Part shown: positions 52,365 through 61,984 of the stretch, piece by piece
Position numbering within the stretch: the stretch's first letter is position 1
Layout of the letters: each line of letters begins with the position of its first letter
DNA from: Leucothrix pacifica
GTDB taxonomy: Bacteria; Pseudomonadota; Gammaproteobacteria; Thiotrichales; Thiotrichaceae
DNA: 64,000 bases
NCBI RefSeq assembly: GCF_003172875.1
Contig: NZ_QGKM01000056.1
Coordinates: 17,783 to 81,782 of the forward strand
Reading direction: 5' to 3'
Position numbers and translations under genes: made by a program
Notes under the pieces: model-generated
Told to the model about the DNA's origin: nothing
What the model saw: only the letters and a program-made list of their open reading frames with translations
Database searches by the model: none

Positions 52365-52931
52365 TTAAACGATTGGCATTCCCGAATAAAAGCGATGCGT
52401 CATAAATAAGACTAAGTAAACCACAACAGTAATCACCACCAGAATACCTTCACGTTTAAATCCTGCGACTTCTGCTGGCTTAACCCACGTGCCGTCACGG
52501 CGATTAATTGTGATTTGGTTCAGAATCGCCCAGATGGTCAGGCCACCAAACAGGATCAACGAGCGGATATCACCGTTTGCCAGTAAGTGACCGATTCCCC
52601 AGACCATGACGCCAGTTAGCATCGGGTGACGGATATACTGCTTGATGCGTGAAATTCCTTTTGAGCTACCCGCGCCCAATAGCAAAATAGCGATCAGCAT
52701 CGTCAGCATATGCAGGTGGCGACCCCAGGCAGGTGAGTTGTAAACTGGCTCAGGGATAGTAGTTTTCCAACCTATCACCATAAGAAGAATGCTGAATACG
52801 ATGAGTAGCGCGTAAATACCCTGATATTTACTACCCAGTCTTTCTACCATCACTTCACGGCGTTGAGGAAATACACTTGGGTATAAATGTACACAACTCC
52901 AAAGTAACACACCGATAATTAATAAAGTCAT
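52365..52931 (-). CDS. NnrU family membrane protein
   Basis: Membrane protein of 188 residues with five to six helices. Motifs of the NnrU family are seen: VHLYPSVFPQRR near the N-terminus, SRIKQYIRHPMLTGVMVWGIGHLLANGD in the middle. NnrU proteins were named from nitrite/nitric oxide gene clusters and are also related to isoprenylcysteine methyltransferase-like folds; their biochemical role is unsettled. No nitrogen-oxide genes are adjacent. Confidence 0.85.
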   Translation of the reverse strand: MTLLIIGVLLWSCVHLYPSVFPQRREVMVERLGSKYQGIYALLIVFSILLMVIGWKTTIPEPVYNSPAWGRHLHMLTMLIAILLLGAGSSKGISRIKQYIRHPMLTGVMVWGIGHLLANGDIRSLILFGGLTIWAILNQITINRRDGTWVKPAEVAGFKREGILVVITVVVYLVLFMTHRFYSGMPIV

Positions 52932-53144
52932 ACATTGTGCTCCGGGGAATACGGTTAAGACTTTATATGATATAGGATGATTGAATCAGCGAGTAGTATT
53001 AGTGCCGATAAAACTCAATCCCATTTTGCAAGAGACAAACAGAGATACCTCGTGTCCAGCTAATTGTGTACACTCGCGGTTTATTGCGGTATAAGTGTTT
53101 AATAAATTGACTAAAAATAATATAGATAGTTTGGGGAAAAGCCT

Positions 53145-55907
53145 GTGAAACAAACGGCAAACGAGTTAATGCTGTCGGCCTTCGGTGGTGAATATGTTGC
53201 TGGAAAAACTTTGAAGCGTGGATTGTTAATGCTGCTGATAATGACGTTAGCAGCCTGTAGTATTCCAAAGAGGAGTGATACCAACAATGCCGCTGACACC
53301 AAAAATGCTGTTGGTGACAAGCTCGAATACTTTGCTGATTGGCCTTCAATCAAGAGCAAAATTCCTCAGGATGACAAAACAGAACAAGCAATCCGTGACA
53401 TAGTTAATCTCATGACACTGGAAGAAAAAGTCGGGCAAATGATTCAGCCTAACCTAACCCAAGTCACTCCTGCTGAGGCGAAACAATACAAACTGGGTTC
53501 CTTGTTAAATGGTGGTGGCGCGTGGCCAAATAAAAACAAACGCTCCAGCGCAAAAGATTGGGTGGCAGAAGCCGATAAGTATTGGCTGGCATTGGATGAT
53601 GCGTATAAAGGTCAGTCATTCAGAATCCCGTTTATGTGGGCGACCGATGCAGTTCACGGACATAACAATGTGTTCGGGGCGACAGTATTTCCTCATAATA
53701 TCGGCTTAGGCGCTGCGAACGACCCCAAGCTTATCTATCGTATTGGTCAGGCAACTGCAAAAGAGGTGGCGGCAACCGGCTTGGACTGGACCTTTGCCCC
53801 AACGGTTGCAGCACCCAGAAGTTATCGTTGGGGACGTGTCTATGAAGGCTATTCGGAAGACCCTGAAATCATCTTCAACTATGCCGGAAAAATGGTTGAA
53901 GGCTTACAAGGCGACAGCGCAGGCCTTAAAACAGACAAGCAAGTCATATCAACAGTGAAACATTGGGTCGGCGATGGTGGCACAAAATACGGTAAAGACC
54001 GTGGCGCTACGTATGCGACTGAAGAGCAATTAATCAATCTACACGCAACGGGTTACTTCTCAGGTTTGAAAGCGGGTGCCCAGGTAGTGATGAGTTCATT
54101 CAACTCCTGGCATAATGACCTGAACTACGCACCGGTGGATGGTAAAAAATACAATAAGAAAATCCATGGCAGCAAATACTTAATCACGGATGTGCTAAAA
54201 GAAAAAATGGGTTTTGACGGTATTGTCGTGACTGACTGGAACGGTCAATCAGAAATCAGCGGTTGTAGCGCTGCGAACTGTCCTGCCGCTGTTAATGCAG
54301 GTAACGATGTTATTATGGTCACTGCCAATAAAGACTGGAAAGCGTTTTATAAAAATGTCATCGATCAGGTCAACACAGGTGTCATTCCTATGGATCGAAT
54401 CGATGATGCGGTGACGCGTATTCTCAGAGTGAAAAAACGCGCTGGTCTTTGGGAAAAGCCAAAGCCCTCATTGCGTTCCCTTGCAGCTAAACAGAATGTG
54501 CTGGGTGCGCCGGAACATCGCAAACTGGCCAGAGAAGCAGTTCGTAAATCGTTGGTCTTACTCAAGCATCAGGATAATGTACTGCCACTAAAAGCGACTC
54601 AAAAGATTTATCTGGCAGGTAGTGCGGCTGATAGTCTGGAAAAACAAACAGGCGGCTGGACATTAACTTGGCAGGGTAAAGATAACTCCATTGATGATTT
54701 TCCCGGTGCTTCAACCATGAAGTCAGCTCTGACTAAGCAGATTGGTGCAGAGCATATTATTACAGATATCTCAAAAGCAGATAGTGACACGGTGGCTCTC
54801 ATCGCCATAGGTGAAGAGCCTTATGCAGAGTTCACGGGCGACATTAAAGACCACCAAACGTTGGGCTTTGCTGATCTGAAAACCGCTTATGCAAAAGATC
54901 TCAAGGCGATTCGTGATGCTAAAGCGTTGGGCATGAAAGTGGTCACGGTGTTTTTCTCAGGCCGCCCGATGTACATCAATGAAGAAATCAATTTGTCGGA
55001 TGCGGTGATTGCAGCGTGGTTACCGGGCACCGAAGCAGGCGGTATCACAGACGTACTTTACAGAGTGAATAATCATGATTTCACTGGCCGTTTAGCTTAC
55101 AGCTGGCCTAATACCAAGTGCTCAACGGCTATTAACCGACAGCCTAATAACATTCCTAACTATGTGACACCTCGCTTCGAGCAGAGTATTGACGGCGAGC
55201 ACAAACCACTTTTTCCCTATGGTTATGGTCTTTCTTATGGCGCAATTAATCAGAATCAGGACTTGAATAGTCTAATCCTTGATGATCGCAATTATGGTTG
55301 CCGTCAAAAAAGTACAGCAGCTGCCGAACTGCCGTTGGAAGTGTTTGGTAAAGCGTCGGGCGGTGAGTTCCAATTGCGTATTTCAGGCGCTAAAAATAAC
55401 TGGCAGGCAATTCCAGTGCCTGCAGAAGCCAACCCGGTTGATCAGGGTGAGGTCTCAGTCACACCGATTAATTACAAAGGTCAGTATGACGCGGCCAGTG
55501 TTAAGTTTGCAGGTGGCAAAGGTGCTCAGGTTTATGTGCAATACGAAAATGAAAAAGGGCAGGACAACCTCGCTTATCTAAAAGCGGATGCCACGCTGCA
55601 ATTTGACATTCGGATGATTGAGCAGCCAGATCAACCTCTGCAGCTGGCTCAGCATTGTGTTTATCCTTGCCGTGCAGGTTTTGAGATTAATAAACATCTG
55701 CCAAAAGTATCGCAGAGCTGGAAAACCATCAAACTGCCATTGAAATGCTTTGCCGCTAATGGGATGAATTTCGCAGCGATGAACACGCCCTTACTATTTT
55801 TTACCAAGGGTAAAGCAGCGTTTGATTTAGGCAACATCAGGCTAGTGCCAAGGCGGGTTGATGCTGCCAAAGAGGCGCTGAGTTGCAGTGTGTTAGGTGG
55901 TAAATGA
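53145..55907 (+). CDS. glycoside hydrolase family 3 lipoprotein, exo-beta-glucanase type
   Basis: Surface or periplasmic beta-glucan hydrolase of 920 residues. GTG is the start, with GGGGA 7 bases upstream; a long basic N-region precedes the lipoprotein signal MTLAACS. The GH3 N-terminal barrel contains WATDAVHGHNNV, KHWVGDGGT and the nucleophile Asp364 in IVVTDWNG. The GH3 C-terminal domain includes SGRPMYINEE and ends near FPYGYGLSYG; about 200 further residues form a beta-sandwich like that at the C-terminus of Pseudoalteromonas ExoP. Activity on beta-1,3/1,4-glucans such as laminarin or cellodextrins is likely. No other glycan genes flank it. Confidence 0.92.
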   Translation: MKQTANELMLSAFGGEYVAGKTLKRGLLMLLIMTLAACSIPKRSDTNNAADTKNAVGDKLEYFADWPSIKSKIPQDDKTEQAIRDIVNLMTLEEKVGQMIQPNLTQVTPAEAKQYKLGSLLNGGGAWPNKNKRSSAKDWVAEADKYWLALDDAYKGQSFRIPFMWATDAVHGHNNVFGATVFPHNIGLGAANDPKLIYRIGQATAKEVAATGLDWTFAPTVAAPRSYRWGRVYEGYSEDPEIIFNYAGKMVEGLQGDSAGLKTDKQVISTVKHWVGDGGTKYGKDRGATYATEEQLINLHATGYFSGLKAGAQVVMSSFNSWHNDLNYAPVDGKKYNKKIHGSKYLITDVLKEKMGFDGIVVTDWNGQSEISGCSAANCPAAVNAGNDVIMVTANKDWKAFYKNVIDQVNTGVIPMDRIDDAVTRILRVKKRAGLWEKPKPSLRSLAAKQNVLGAPEHRKLAREAVRKSLVLLKHQDNVLPLKATQKIYLAGSAADSLEKQTGGWTLTWQGKDNSIDDFPGASTMKSALTKQIGAEHIITDISKADSDTVALIAIGEEPYAEFTGDIKDHQTLGFADLKTAYAKDLKAIRDAKALGMKVVTVFFSGRPMYINEEINLSDAVIAAWLPGTEAGGITDVLYRVNNHDFTGRLAYSWPNTKCSTAINRQPNNIPNYVTPRFEQSIDGEHKPLFPYGYGLSYGAINQNQDLNSLILDDRNYGCRQKSTAAAELPLEVFGKASGGEFQLRISGAKNNWQAIPVPAEANPVDQGEVSVTPINYKGQYDAASVKFAGGKGAQVYVQYENEKGQDNLAYLKADATLQFDIRMIEQPDQPLQLAQHCVYPCRAGFEINKHLPKVSQSWKTIKLPLKCFAANGMNFAAMNTPLLFFTKGKAAFDLGNIRLVPRRVDAAKEALSCSVLGGK

Positions 55908-55913
55908 TCTCTG

Positions 55914-55946
55914 GCGGCAGTTGGTTTAAAAAACCGATGCTGCCGC
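55914..55946. terminator. hairpin between the GH3 gene and ynjF
   Basis: GCGGCAG and CTGCCGC pair, with GGTTT and AACC pairing inside. No T run follows on either strand. It lies 6 bases past the GH3 stop codon and may act as a 3'-end structure for both convergent genes. Confidence 0.4.
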
Positions 55947-55971
55947 AATACCGCTATAACAATGCGACTGT

Positions 55972-56580
55972 TTACTCTGTAAACGACTCCATACCAAATC
56001 GAATACGGAGCACCGTAGTGATAGCACAAAGTGCAGCAAAGCCATAAGCAAACACACTAAACCATTCCGGCCAGATGCACATCAGTGCAAACACAATAAT
56101 CGTTTCAGTGGCCTCCGTCAGGCCACCGAGATAATAAAAGCTTTTATTGGGATAGTCGGTACTACTCATTTCACGTTTGGCAGCAATGACCGCAAAGGCC
56201 AGAAAGCTGCAGCCCGTGCCAATAAAGGCGTAAATCAGTACGGCAGCTGCCAGCGCATTTTGTTCTGGGTTAGCCAGCGCAAAGCCCAAAGGCACAGAGG
56301 AATAAAACAAAAAATCCAGCACAATATCCAAAAAACCACCACTGTCAGTGGGGGTAGTCATACGCGCTAAGGTGCCATCTAATCCATCCAGTAATCGATT
56401 CAGTATAATAAACACTAGCGCCAACAAGGGTAGATCTAACAGGAGTGCGGGAAGCGCGCACATACCCACCACAAACCCGGCTATAGTGACATGATTAGCA
56501 CTGATCTTGCGGGCTAACAACGCGGAAGTTAATGTATGTAGTAGCGTGCGCGTTTTATCTAATACCTTGCGATCAAGCAT
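55972..56580 (-). CDS. ynjF: CDP-alcohol phosphatidyltransferase, YnjF-like
   Basis: Membrane enzyme of 202 residues of the phospholipid-synthesis family. The catalytic signature D-G-x2-A-R-x8-G-x3-D-x3-D is intact as DGTLARMTTPTDSGGFLD-IVLD, following LNRLLDG. Six helices are predicted by hydrophobicity. Its alcohol substrate is unknown, as for E. coli YnjF. The start overlaps the end of the ABC ATPase gene by 8 bases, so it belongs to the ynjBCD operon, as in E. coli but without ynjE in between. Confidence 0.88.
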   Translation of the reverse strand: MLDRKVLDKTRTLLHTLTSALLARKISANHVTIAGFVVGMCALPALLLDLPLLALVFIILNRLLDGLDGTLARMTTPTDSGGFLDIVLDFLFYSSVPLGFALANPEQNALAAAVLIYAFIGTGCSFLAFAVIAAKREMSSTDYPNKSFYYLGGLTEATETIIVFALMCIWPEWFSVFAYGFAALCAITTVLRIRFGMESFTE

Positions 56581-57229
56581 GACTCGGCTCAGCTGCGTGC
56601 AGTTCTAATACCTTGCCACCGGCTGGAATATCCTCAGCGTCGTGCGTGACGAGTAGCGTTGGAATCTTGCGCGCTTGCACCCGGTCATACACAAACTGGC
56701 GAAATTGCTGACGCAGGGTGGTATCGAGTTTCGAAAATGGCTCGTCCATCAGTAATGCCTGAGGCTCTGCAATCAGTGCCCGTAATAAGCTCACCCGAGC
56801 ACGCTGCCCCCCGGATAAGGTGGCAGGATCACGATGATAAAAGTCCTTTAGTCCGGCACTGTTTAGGACGGTCTCAATCGCATCGCGCCTGGCCGCTTTG
56901 CCTTTGGTGGCAGCGGGTAGAGCATAAGCTAAGTTGTCACCAACACTAAAGTGAGGAAATAACAAATCTTCCTGAAACAAAATACCGATGCGACGCTCCT
57001 CCGTTGCCAAGGTGTCGATTCGGGTGTTACCCAGCCAGCCTTCGCCATTCACCTCAAACATCGGTTGTGATGCCCCAATCAACCAGTTCAGCACAGTAGA
57101 TTTTCCGGCACCTGACACACCCATTAATGTCATGATCTCACCAGGTTCGATATTAAAGGTTAGTGGACCAAGTAATGGACTGCCGTCTTTGCGGGCGATA
57201 CTGAGGTGTTTAACGCTAAGTGTGTTCAT
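56573..57229 (-). CDS. ynjD: ABC transporter ATPase, YnjD-like
   Basis: ATP-binding subunit of 218 residues. Walker A is GVSGAGKST, the signature LSGGQRARVS, Walker B ALLMDEPF and the switch His in LVTHDAED. The start is set at the ATG 5 bases after the permease stop codon; 24 more residues are open upstream but lie within the permease gene and do not resemble the family. Works with the YnjB binding protein and YnjC permease encoded upstream in the operon. The substrate is unknown; thiamine-related compounds have been proposed for E. coli. Confidence 0.9.
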   Translation of the reverse strand: MNTLSVKHLSIARKDGSPLLGPLTFNIEPGEIMTLMGVSGAGKSTVLNWLIGASQPMFEVNGEGWLGNTRIDTLATEERRIGILFQEDLLFPHFSVGDNLAYALPAATKGKAARRDAIETVLNSAGLKDFYHRDPATLSGGQRARVSLLRALIAEPQALLMDEPFSKLDTTLRQQFRQFVYDRVQARKIPTLLVTHDAEDIPAGGKVLELHAAEPSHA

Positions 57230-57234
57230 TACTG

Positions 57235-58914
57235 TTATTTCAGTCCTTGACGGTTTCGGCTGTACCAGGCAGTTAATAAAATGGCCAACATAAAGGCACA
57301 AAGTGGCAAGGCGGTTTGTAAGATGCTCTGAACCGCTAACACGCGACGGTTGCTACCGGCACTGAGTGCTACAGCTTCGGTCGTCACTGTGGCAAAGCGC
57401 CCGCCACCGGAGAATAAGGTTGGCAAATACTGAGCAACGCTCACGGCAAATCCAACCGACATGGCTGCTAAAATTGGCTTCATCAGCATAGGCCATTTGA
57501 TTCGTAGGCAAGCATTCAGATGACTATGCCCAAGTGCTTGTGCTGTGCACAGGTAGCGATTATCAAAGTTATAATATGGGCCGACCAGTACTAATACCAT
57601 ATAGGGGAATGTCCAGGTCAGGTGGCTCCAGATCACACCAATCGCAGTGCTGTCTAAATTCAGGTGCAGTAGTACATGATATTGAGCAGCGGCAATGGGT
57701 AGAGAGGGCAAAATCAGGGGCGCATATAGCCAACCGTGGTGCTTGCGTGATCCCCACTCTAACCATGCTAACGTGAGCGGCAAAGAGATCATCACCGTCG
57801 CCATACCAATCCATAGCGCGGTGAGCATCGGACCAAAATCAGCACTGTTCCAGCTTTTCAGACTCAGCGAGTTGGGCCACAGATTTGGGAAAAACCATCC
57901 ACCTGCCACCGACCACAATACAAGTATGGCTAAGGCTAACCAGCCGGGAATAAATACCGGAATGCCAGAAACTGCGCGGGTTTTAAAGATTCTGCCGGGC
58001 TTACGGATACCGGTTGGATCGCGGTAAAGACGTTTTATCCACCACCACAAAGCCCGTGCAAGTACGATTAATAGCCCTAATAAAATCATCAGACACAGTG
58101 CCGCTGCGCTGCCTTTGGCTTGCGTCATCGCATCAGGATCAGTAAGCCATTGCCAACTTATGACTGCTAATGTTGGTGGTGTTGACGGTCCCAGAATGAC
58201 AGCCATGTCAACAACGGACAAACTATAGGCGAGAACGGCAACCAGTGGCCAACCCATGCGTGGCAGTAGCTGAGGCAATAGCGCGCTAATCCACACTTGC
58301 CTGCGCGAATAACCCAGGCTATTGGCCAGTGTGATCTGTCGGGAGATCGCCTGTTCACCCAGTAGCGTCGCCATAATCCACAACAAGAACCACGTCTCTT
58401 TAATCGCCATGGTAATGGTTAGACTGATGGCATACGGGTCGCGAATACTCACCCACTGAGGTGGACTGGACCACTCCAGTAGGTTGGCCAAACCACGCGC
58501 CAACCAACCGGATGGTGCAATTAAGAAGGCAATGCCGATGGCAAACGCAATGTGTGGAAATGCCAGAAAAATGGGTAACTGGCGTTGTGCAAGTGCCCAG
58601 CCTTTGCCGGGATACAGCCAGATCGCGATCAGACTAGCGGCCATTAAGCTCAGTAAGGTTGAGCCAATCGCCGAACTCAGCGTGCTGATCAGCGCTCTGG
58701 CAAATTGGCCGTCAGTCACCAATGCATGCCAGACATCCATATTGAATGCTGGCCACAGTACCCAGAGTAGTCCGGGTACGATGGGGAGTAAGGTCAGGCA
58801 TACCCCAGCGATTGCTAACAGCCGTGCAACAGAAATTTTTGAAGTTTCAGTCTTGGGCTTATTAGCGGGTGTCAGGGCGATGCTGCTTACTGGCTGCCGT
58901 AACGTTTCAGCCAT
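57235..58914 (-). CDS. ynjC: ABC transporter permease, YnjC-like
   Basis: Fused double-length permease of 559 residues with about 12 helices and two copies of the binding-protein-dependent transport fold; each half carries an EAA-like loop (ITLANSLGYSRRQVW at about 188-203 and LCTAQALGHSHLNACLRIKWP in the second half). This two-in-one architecture is typical of YnjC and ThiP. The start overlaps the end of the ynjB gene by 28 bases, more than usual, but no later in-frame ATG precedes the first helix. Confidence 0.9.
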   Translation of the reverse strand: MAETLRQPVSSIALTPANKPKTETSKISVARLLAIAGVCLTLLPIVPGLLWVLWPAFNMDVWHALVTDGQFARALISTLSSAIGSTLLSLMAASLIAIWLYPGKGWALAQRQLPIFLAFPHIAFAIGIAFLIAPSGWLARGLANLLEWSSPPQWVSIRDPYAISLTITMAIKETWFLLWIMATLLGEQAISRQITLANSLGYSRRQVWISALLPQLLPRMGWPLVAVLAYSLSVVDMAVILGPSTPPTLAVISWQWLTDPDAMTQAKGSAAALCLMILLGLLIVLARALWWWIKRLYRDPTGIRKPGRIFKTRAVSGIPVFIPGWLALAILVLWSVAGGWFFPNLWPNSLSLKSWNSADFGPMLTALWIGMATVMISLPLTLAWLEWGSRKHHGWLYAPLILPSLPIAAAQYHVLLHLNLDSTAIGVIWSHLTWTFPYMVLVLVGPYYNFDNRYLCTAQALGHSHLNACLRIKWPMLMKPILAAMSVGFAVSVAQYLPTLFSGGGRFATVTTEAVALSAGSNRRVLAVQSILQTALPLCAFMLAILLTAWYSRNRQGLK

Positions 58915-60077
58915 TCTGCTTCCAGTGCTTCAACCCACGTCGCGTGAGGTTCTGATAAGGTTAAAACGGCTTCACTTAATCCACCAGGAGCACGCTTGTT
59001 AAATACCGCTTGTTGTTCTTTCGTCAGCTTTTCAGCATCCAGTACGGAAGGGTCACCCCAGATGGTGATATCCGCTTTGCGCACCTGTGCTTCTGGTGAT
59101 AACAAGAAATTAGCAAATACCTGTGCGCCTTGCTTTGCTTTAGCATTAAAGGGAATGGCGACAAAGTGAACATTACCAATGGTGCCTTTAGTGAAACCAA
59201 AACTGTACGCACTCGGTGGCAACTGCTCTTTGGCAACCAAGTTAGCCCCTTCATTTGGATTAAATGTTAATGATAGTTTTAATTCGCCATCGGCAAGTTT
59301 TTGATGCATTTCAGCATTGTTCGCCGGGAAGGCTTTACCCTCGCGCCATGCCACGGGGTGTAACTTGTCTAAATACTCCCACAATGGCTTGCTCACTTCA
59401 GCGAAACTGTCTGCATCAACAGGCTCTGCCAGTAGCGCTGGCGTCTCGATCAACTCACTCAATAACTGCTTGAGAAATGTCGTGCCGTGAAAATTAGGCG
59501 GTTTTGGGTAACTAACGCGACCCGGATTGTCAGTTGCAAATTCTAATAACTCCATAGCAGAGCGGGGTGGTTCAGCAACGGTATTTTTATCAGCGATAAA
59601 GGTTAACTGTGCGGTACCCCACGGAGCTTCCAGGCCATCGGTTGTTTCAGAGAAATCTTTGCGCACCGGCTTTTTAGTATCGACGTATTGCCAGCTTGGC
59701 AATGACTCCGCCCAGGGACCAAACAATAAACCATTGGTTTTGAGAGCACGAAAGTTCTCTCCGTTTACCCACATCATATCGACCGAGCCACCGGTGTTAC
59801 GACCTGCTTCTTTTTCAGTTTTGATACGCTTGACGACTTCGCCGGCATCGGTGATTTTTACCAGTTCAACGTTTACATCGTAGCGTTTTTTTACTTCAGC
59901 ACTGGCCCATTCGATGTAGCCATTAATATTTTCACTACCGCCCCAAGCGTTAAAGTAAACCGTTTGGCCTTTAGCCTCTGCCTCAATGGCATCCCATTTT
60001 TCATCGGCAATCGCTGTGTGTGTCAAAGCTGTGCCGGCAATAGCTAAAACTGCGGCTGCGAGTAAGCGTTTCTTCAT
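58887..60077 (-). CDS. ynjB: ABC transporter substrate-binding protein, YnjB-like
   Basis: Periplasmic binding protein of 396 residues with a signal peptide ending THTAIA-DE (about residue 24). YFNAWGGSENINGYIEW at about 41-57, DMMWVNGENFRALK near 104-117 and PKPPNFHGTTFLKQLL are close to the YnjB pattern. The protein belongs to the family of extracellular binding proteins related to those for thiamine, iron and polyamines. It is the first gene of the ynjBCD-ynjF operon. No thiamine riboswitch was found upstream, so thiamine specificity is not supported by regulation. Confidence 0.9.
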   Translation of the reverse strand: MKKRLLAAAVLAIAGTALTHTAIADEKWDAIEAEAKGQTVYFNAWGGSENINGYIEWASAEVKKRYDVNVELVKITDAGEVVKRIKTEKEAGRNTGGSVDMMWVNGENFRALKTNGLLFGPWAESLPSWQYVDTKKPVRKDFSETTDGLEAPWGTAQLTFIADKNTVAEPPRSAMELLEFATDNPGRVSYPKPPNFHGTTFLKQLLSELIETPALLAEPVDADSFAEVSKPLWEYLDKLHPVAWREGKAFPANNAEMHQKLADGELKLSLTFNPNEGANLVAKEQLPPSAYSFGFTKGTIGNVHFVAIPFNAKAKQGAQVFANFLLSPEAQVRKADITIWGDPSVLDAEKLTKEQQAVFNKRAPGGLSEAVLTLSEPHATWVEALEAEWLKRYGSQ

Positions 60078-60408
60078 AATTGATCCTGCTGGTATTTTAG
60101 TAAAAATCTTTTTATTCAGGGCGGAATAGTCGCCAGTTGAGAACTGCTATGCAATACGATGAAGTGCCCGTTTCGGATGCGCGGGTAATTTTAATTGTTA
60201 TCACGCGATTACCTGCCCCTGTTCATGTATGAATACTACGCAAGGAAACAGGCATGGGTCAAAGTTATTTTTTCACCTGAGCTTTACTCATAACAGAGTG
60301 TTAGACAAGTGATAGGCGCGATTGGTTTTGGGAAGGGAAATTTGATTCAAGGTGGGAGTAGCGATTACTCCCACCGTCGATAGATACCAGAGACTGTATA
60401 GTTGTGGT
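60078..60408. other. intergenic region upstream of ynjB
   Basis: These 331 bases hold no credible gene. The right end contains the terminator-like hairpin of the neighbouring operon. The rest should include the ynjB promoter; no riboswitch core that I can recognise (TPP, cobalamin, molybdenum cofactor) is present on the minus strand. Confidence 0.5.
60351..60375 (-). terminator. hairpin after the small membrane protein gene
   Basis: GGTGGGAGTA and TACTCCCACC form a perfect 10-bp stem around GCGAT, 33 bases past the stop codon. The minus-strand 3' flank (TTGAATCAAATTT) has only a weak T run. Confidence 0.6.
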
Positions 60409-60759
60409 CTATGACTTTTGTGATGAGGATAACGACTGAACAATATAAGCTAATATTGTCATGCCAACCGCTCCGGCCACAGCAATTAAAATCAAAACAA
60501 TGACGTCAATGGGGCCGCCAATATCCGCAAAGTTTGAGCTTGTAATAAAGAACACGAACGCAATACCAATTGCCGCGCCAACCGGTGCCCATAGCTCGGC
60601 CCTGACTAGGCGTTTGGCTTCGATTTTATTATCCCGAATAATCACATAAATAAACAAGAAAGCGATAATGGTGCAGGCGATAACTAGTCCCCAGAACAGA
60701 TGACGCCCGAACATTTCTTCAAATACCGCTAGCAGCGTCGATAAGGTTAATTCATTCAT
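60409..60759 (-). CDS. small membrane protein, DUF5368-like
   Basis: Membrane protein of 116 residues with three helices (about 18-40, 55-73, 83-108). The pattern 'FEEMFGRHLFWGLVIA', 'IIRDNKIEAKRLVRAE', 'GGPIDVI' fits, to my recollection, the DUF5368 family found beside Tat-exported sulfide-oxidoreductase-like flavoproteins. It begins 13 bases after such a gene, which is broken here, so its partner may be lost. No function is known. Confidence 0.65.
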   Translation of the reverse strand: MNELTLSTLLAVFEEMFGRHLFWGLVIACTIIAFLFIYVIIRDNKIEAKRLVRAELWAPVGAAIGIAFVFFITSSNFADIGGPIDVIVLILIAVAGAVGMTILAYIVQSLSSSQKS

Positions 60760-60772
60760 TATTCAGTGCTCC

Positions 60773-61877
60773 TTATGCCTTGCCGCGTAGCATGGCGTTG
60801 TAAGTTGCTTTCAGGGCGACTTCTTTCATTAGCCAGGAAATCCACAATTCTTCAAGCGGTGCAATCACACCGGGGAATGACGGGGTCAGATTATTCTTAT
60901 AATCAAACTCCACCAACATGGCGCGACCGACACGGGTAATCAGCGGGCAGGAGGTGTAGCCGTTGTAACTCTCATTACTTTGTTTGCCTTCGATATCTGC
61001 AATCAGGTGTGCCATCGCTACCGGCACTTGCCATTTGACCGATGCGGCAGTTTTGCCTTTGGGTACACCTGCGATATCACCCACTGAGAATACATCCGGA
61101 TAACGCGGATGGCGTAAGCTGTGTTTATCAGCCTCGACCCAGCCCTGATCTGTCCATTTATCCGCCCAAGGCAGGGGAGAATTGCGAATCACATCCGGTG
61201 CGCGCATCGGGGGAATCACATTGATAAAGTCATACTCCATTTCCTGATCACCCTGAGGCGTGGCGAATGTGGCGATGCCTTTGCCCGGCACATTTCATTT
61301 CTGTCGCAGGGCGCGTAAACAGACCAACACCACCAGTATCGGTGAATTTATCCATCGCCTGCCAGGTTTTGGCGGCATGTTCAGGGCTTGCATAGACTGC
61401 GCCCAGACCATTGTTACCCACCATATCTAGATCGAAACCTTCGATACTGTCCCAGTCCAGTTTCAAACCGGTGGCTACGACTAAGTAGTCGTAAGGCACT
61501 TTTGTGCCTGAGGCGGTTGTGACTGACTTTCCATCCGGATCAATTTCAGCGGCTGCTTCTTGTATCAACTCTGCACCGTCGGGTAACCAATACTTAGTGT
61601 CACTAACAGAGTAATCAGCAGGCTTCAGACCTGCAGCAATGAGGGTAAATCCCGGCTGATAATAATGCTGTTTACGCCCATCAATCAGGATGATTTTTGC
61701 ACCCTCTAAGTTGTCACTCAAACGGTTCGCCATGGCTGTCCCTGCAGCCCCGGCGCCAAGAATAACTATCCGGGCAGATGTTTTGACACGTGTGGCATTA
61801 GCGGTGAGACTAAGGCCAGATAAGGAGAGTGCTGTTGCACCCGCCGATAAACCAAGAAACTGACGTCTATTGATCAT
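60773..61877 (-). pseudogene. broken Tat-exported sulfide:quinone-reductase-like flavoprotein gene
   Basis: Two frames are fragments of one gene. The first (61877 to 61248) encodes a twin-arginine signal (MINRRQFLGLSAGATAL), the FAD fold GAGAAGTAM and the segment ending RPATEMKCAG, then runs out of frame and stops. The second (frame open to 60773) begins with PGKGIATFATPQG and carries the family C-terminus: EYDFINVIPPMRAPDV, SVGDIAGVPKGKTAASVKWQVP and YNGYTSCPLIT. Intact relatives have roughly 60-100 more residues between these points, so an internal deletion with a frameshift occurred near 61285-61292. The join lies at CCGGGC, a likely microhomology. Unless it is a sequencing error, the enzyme is inactive. 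Confidence 0.85.
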
Positions 61878-61970
61878 GCTTTTTTACTCCTGCTGAAGTG
61901 TTGCATTTGAGCAGGCATTTATCCCGCTAATGAATCGGCGCAAGTGTGAGTTGTTGCAGAAATGAGGTCA

Positions 61971-61984
61971 TTGATTTTTATCAA
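61971..61984. promoter_or_regulatory. perfect FNR/ANR box
   Basis: TTGAT-TTTT-ATCAA matches the FNR consensus TTGAT-N4-ATCAA exactly. It lies 93 bases before the start of the broken flavoprotein gene and 168 before the dienelactone hydrolase gene, which are divergent. Oxygen-responsive control of one or both is likely. Confidence 0.65.

Noticed and set aside
58484..59002. 172-residue plus-strand frame across the ynjC-ynjB junction
   Set aside because: It is antisense to two well-supported genes and shows no domain or start signal.
60078..60350. Thiamine pyrophosphate riboswitch upstream of ynjB
   Set aside because: I looked on the minus strand for the CTGAGA and CTGATCTGG-type core strings of the TPP aptamer and found neither; the region has no other recognisable aptamer.
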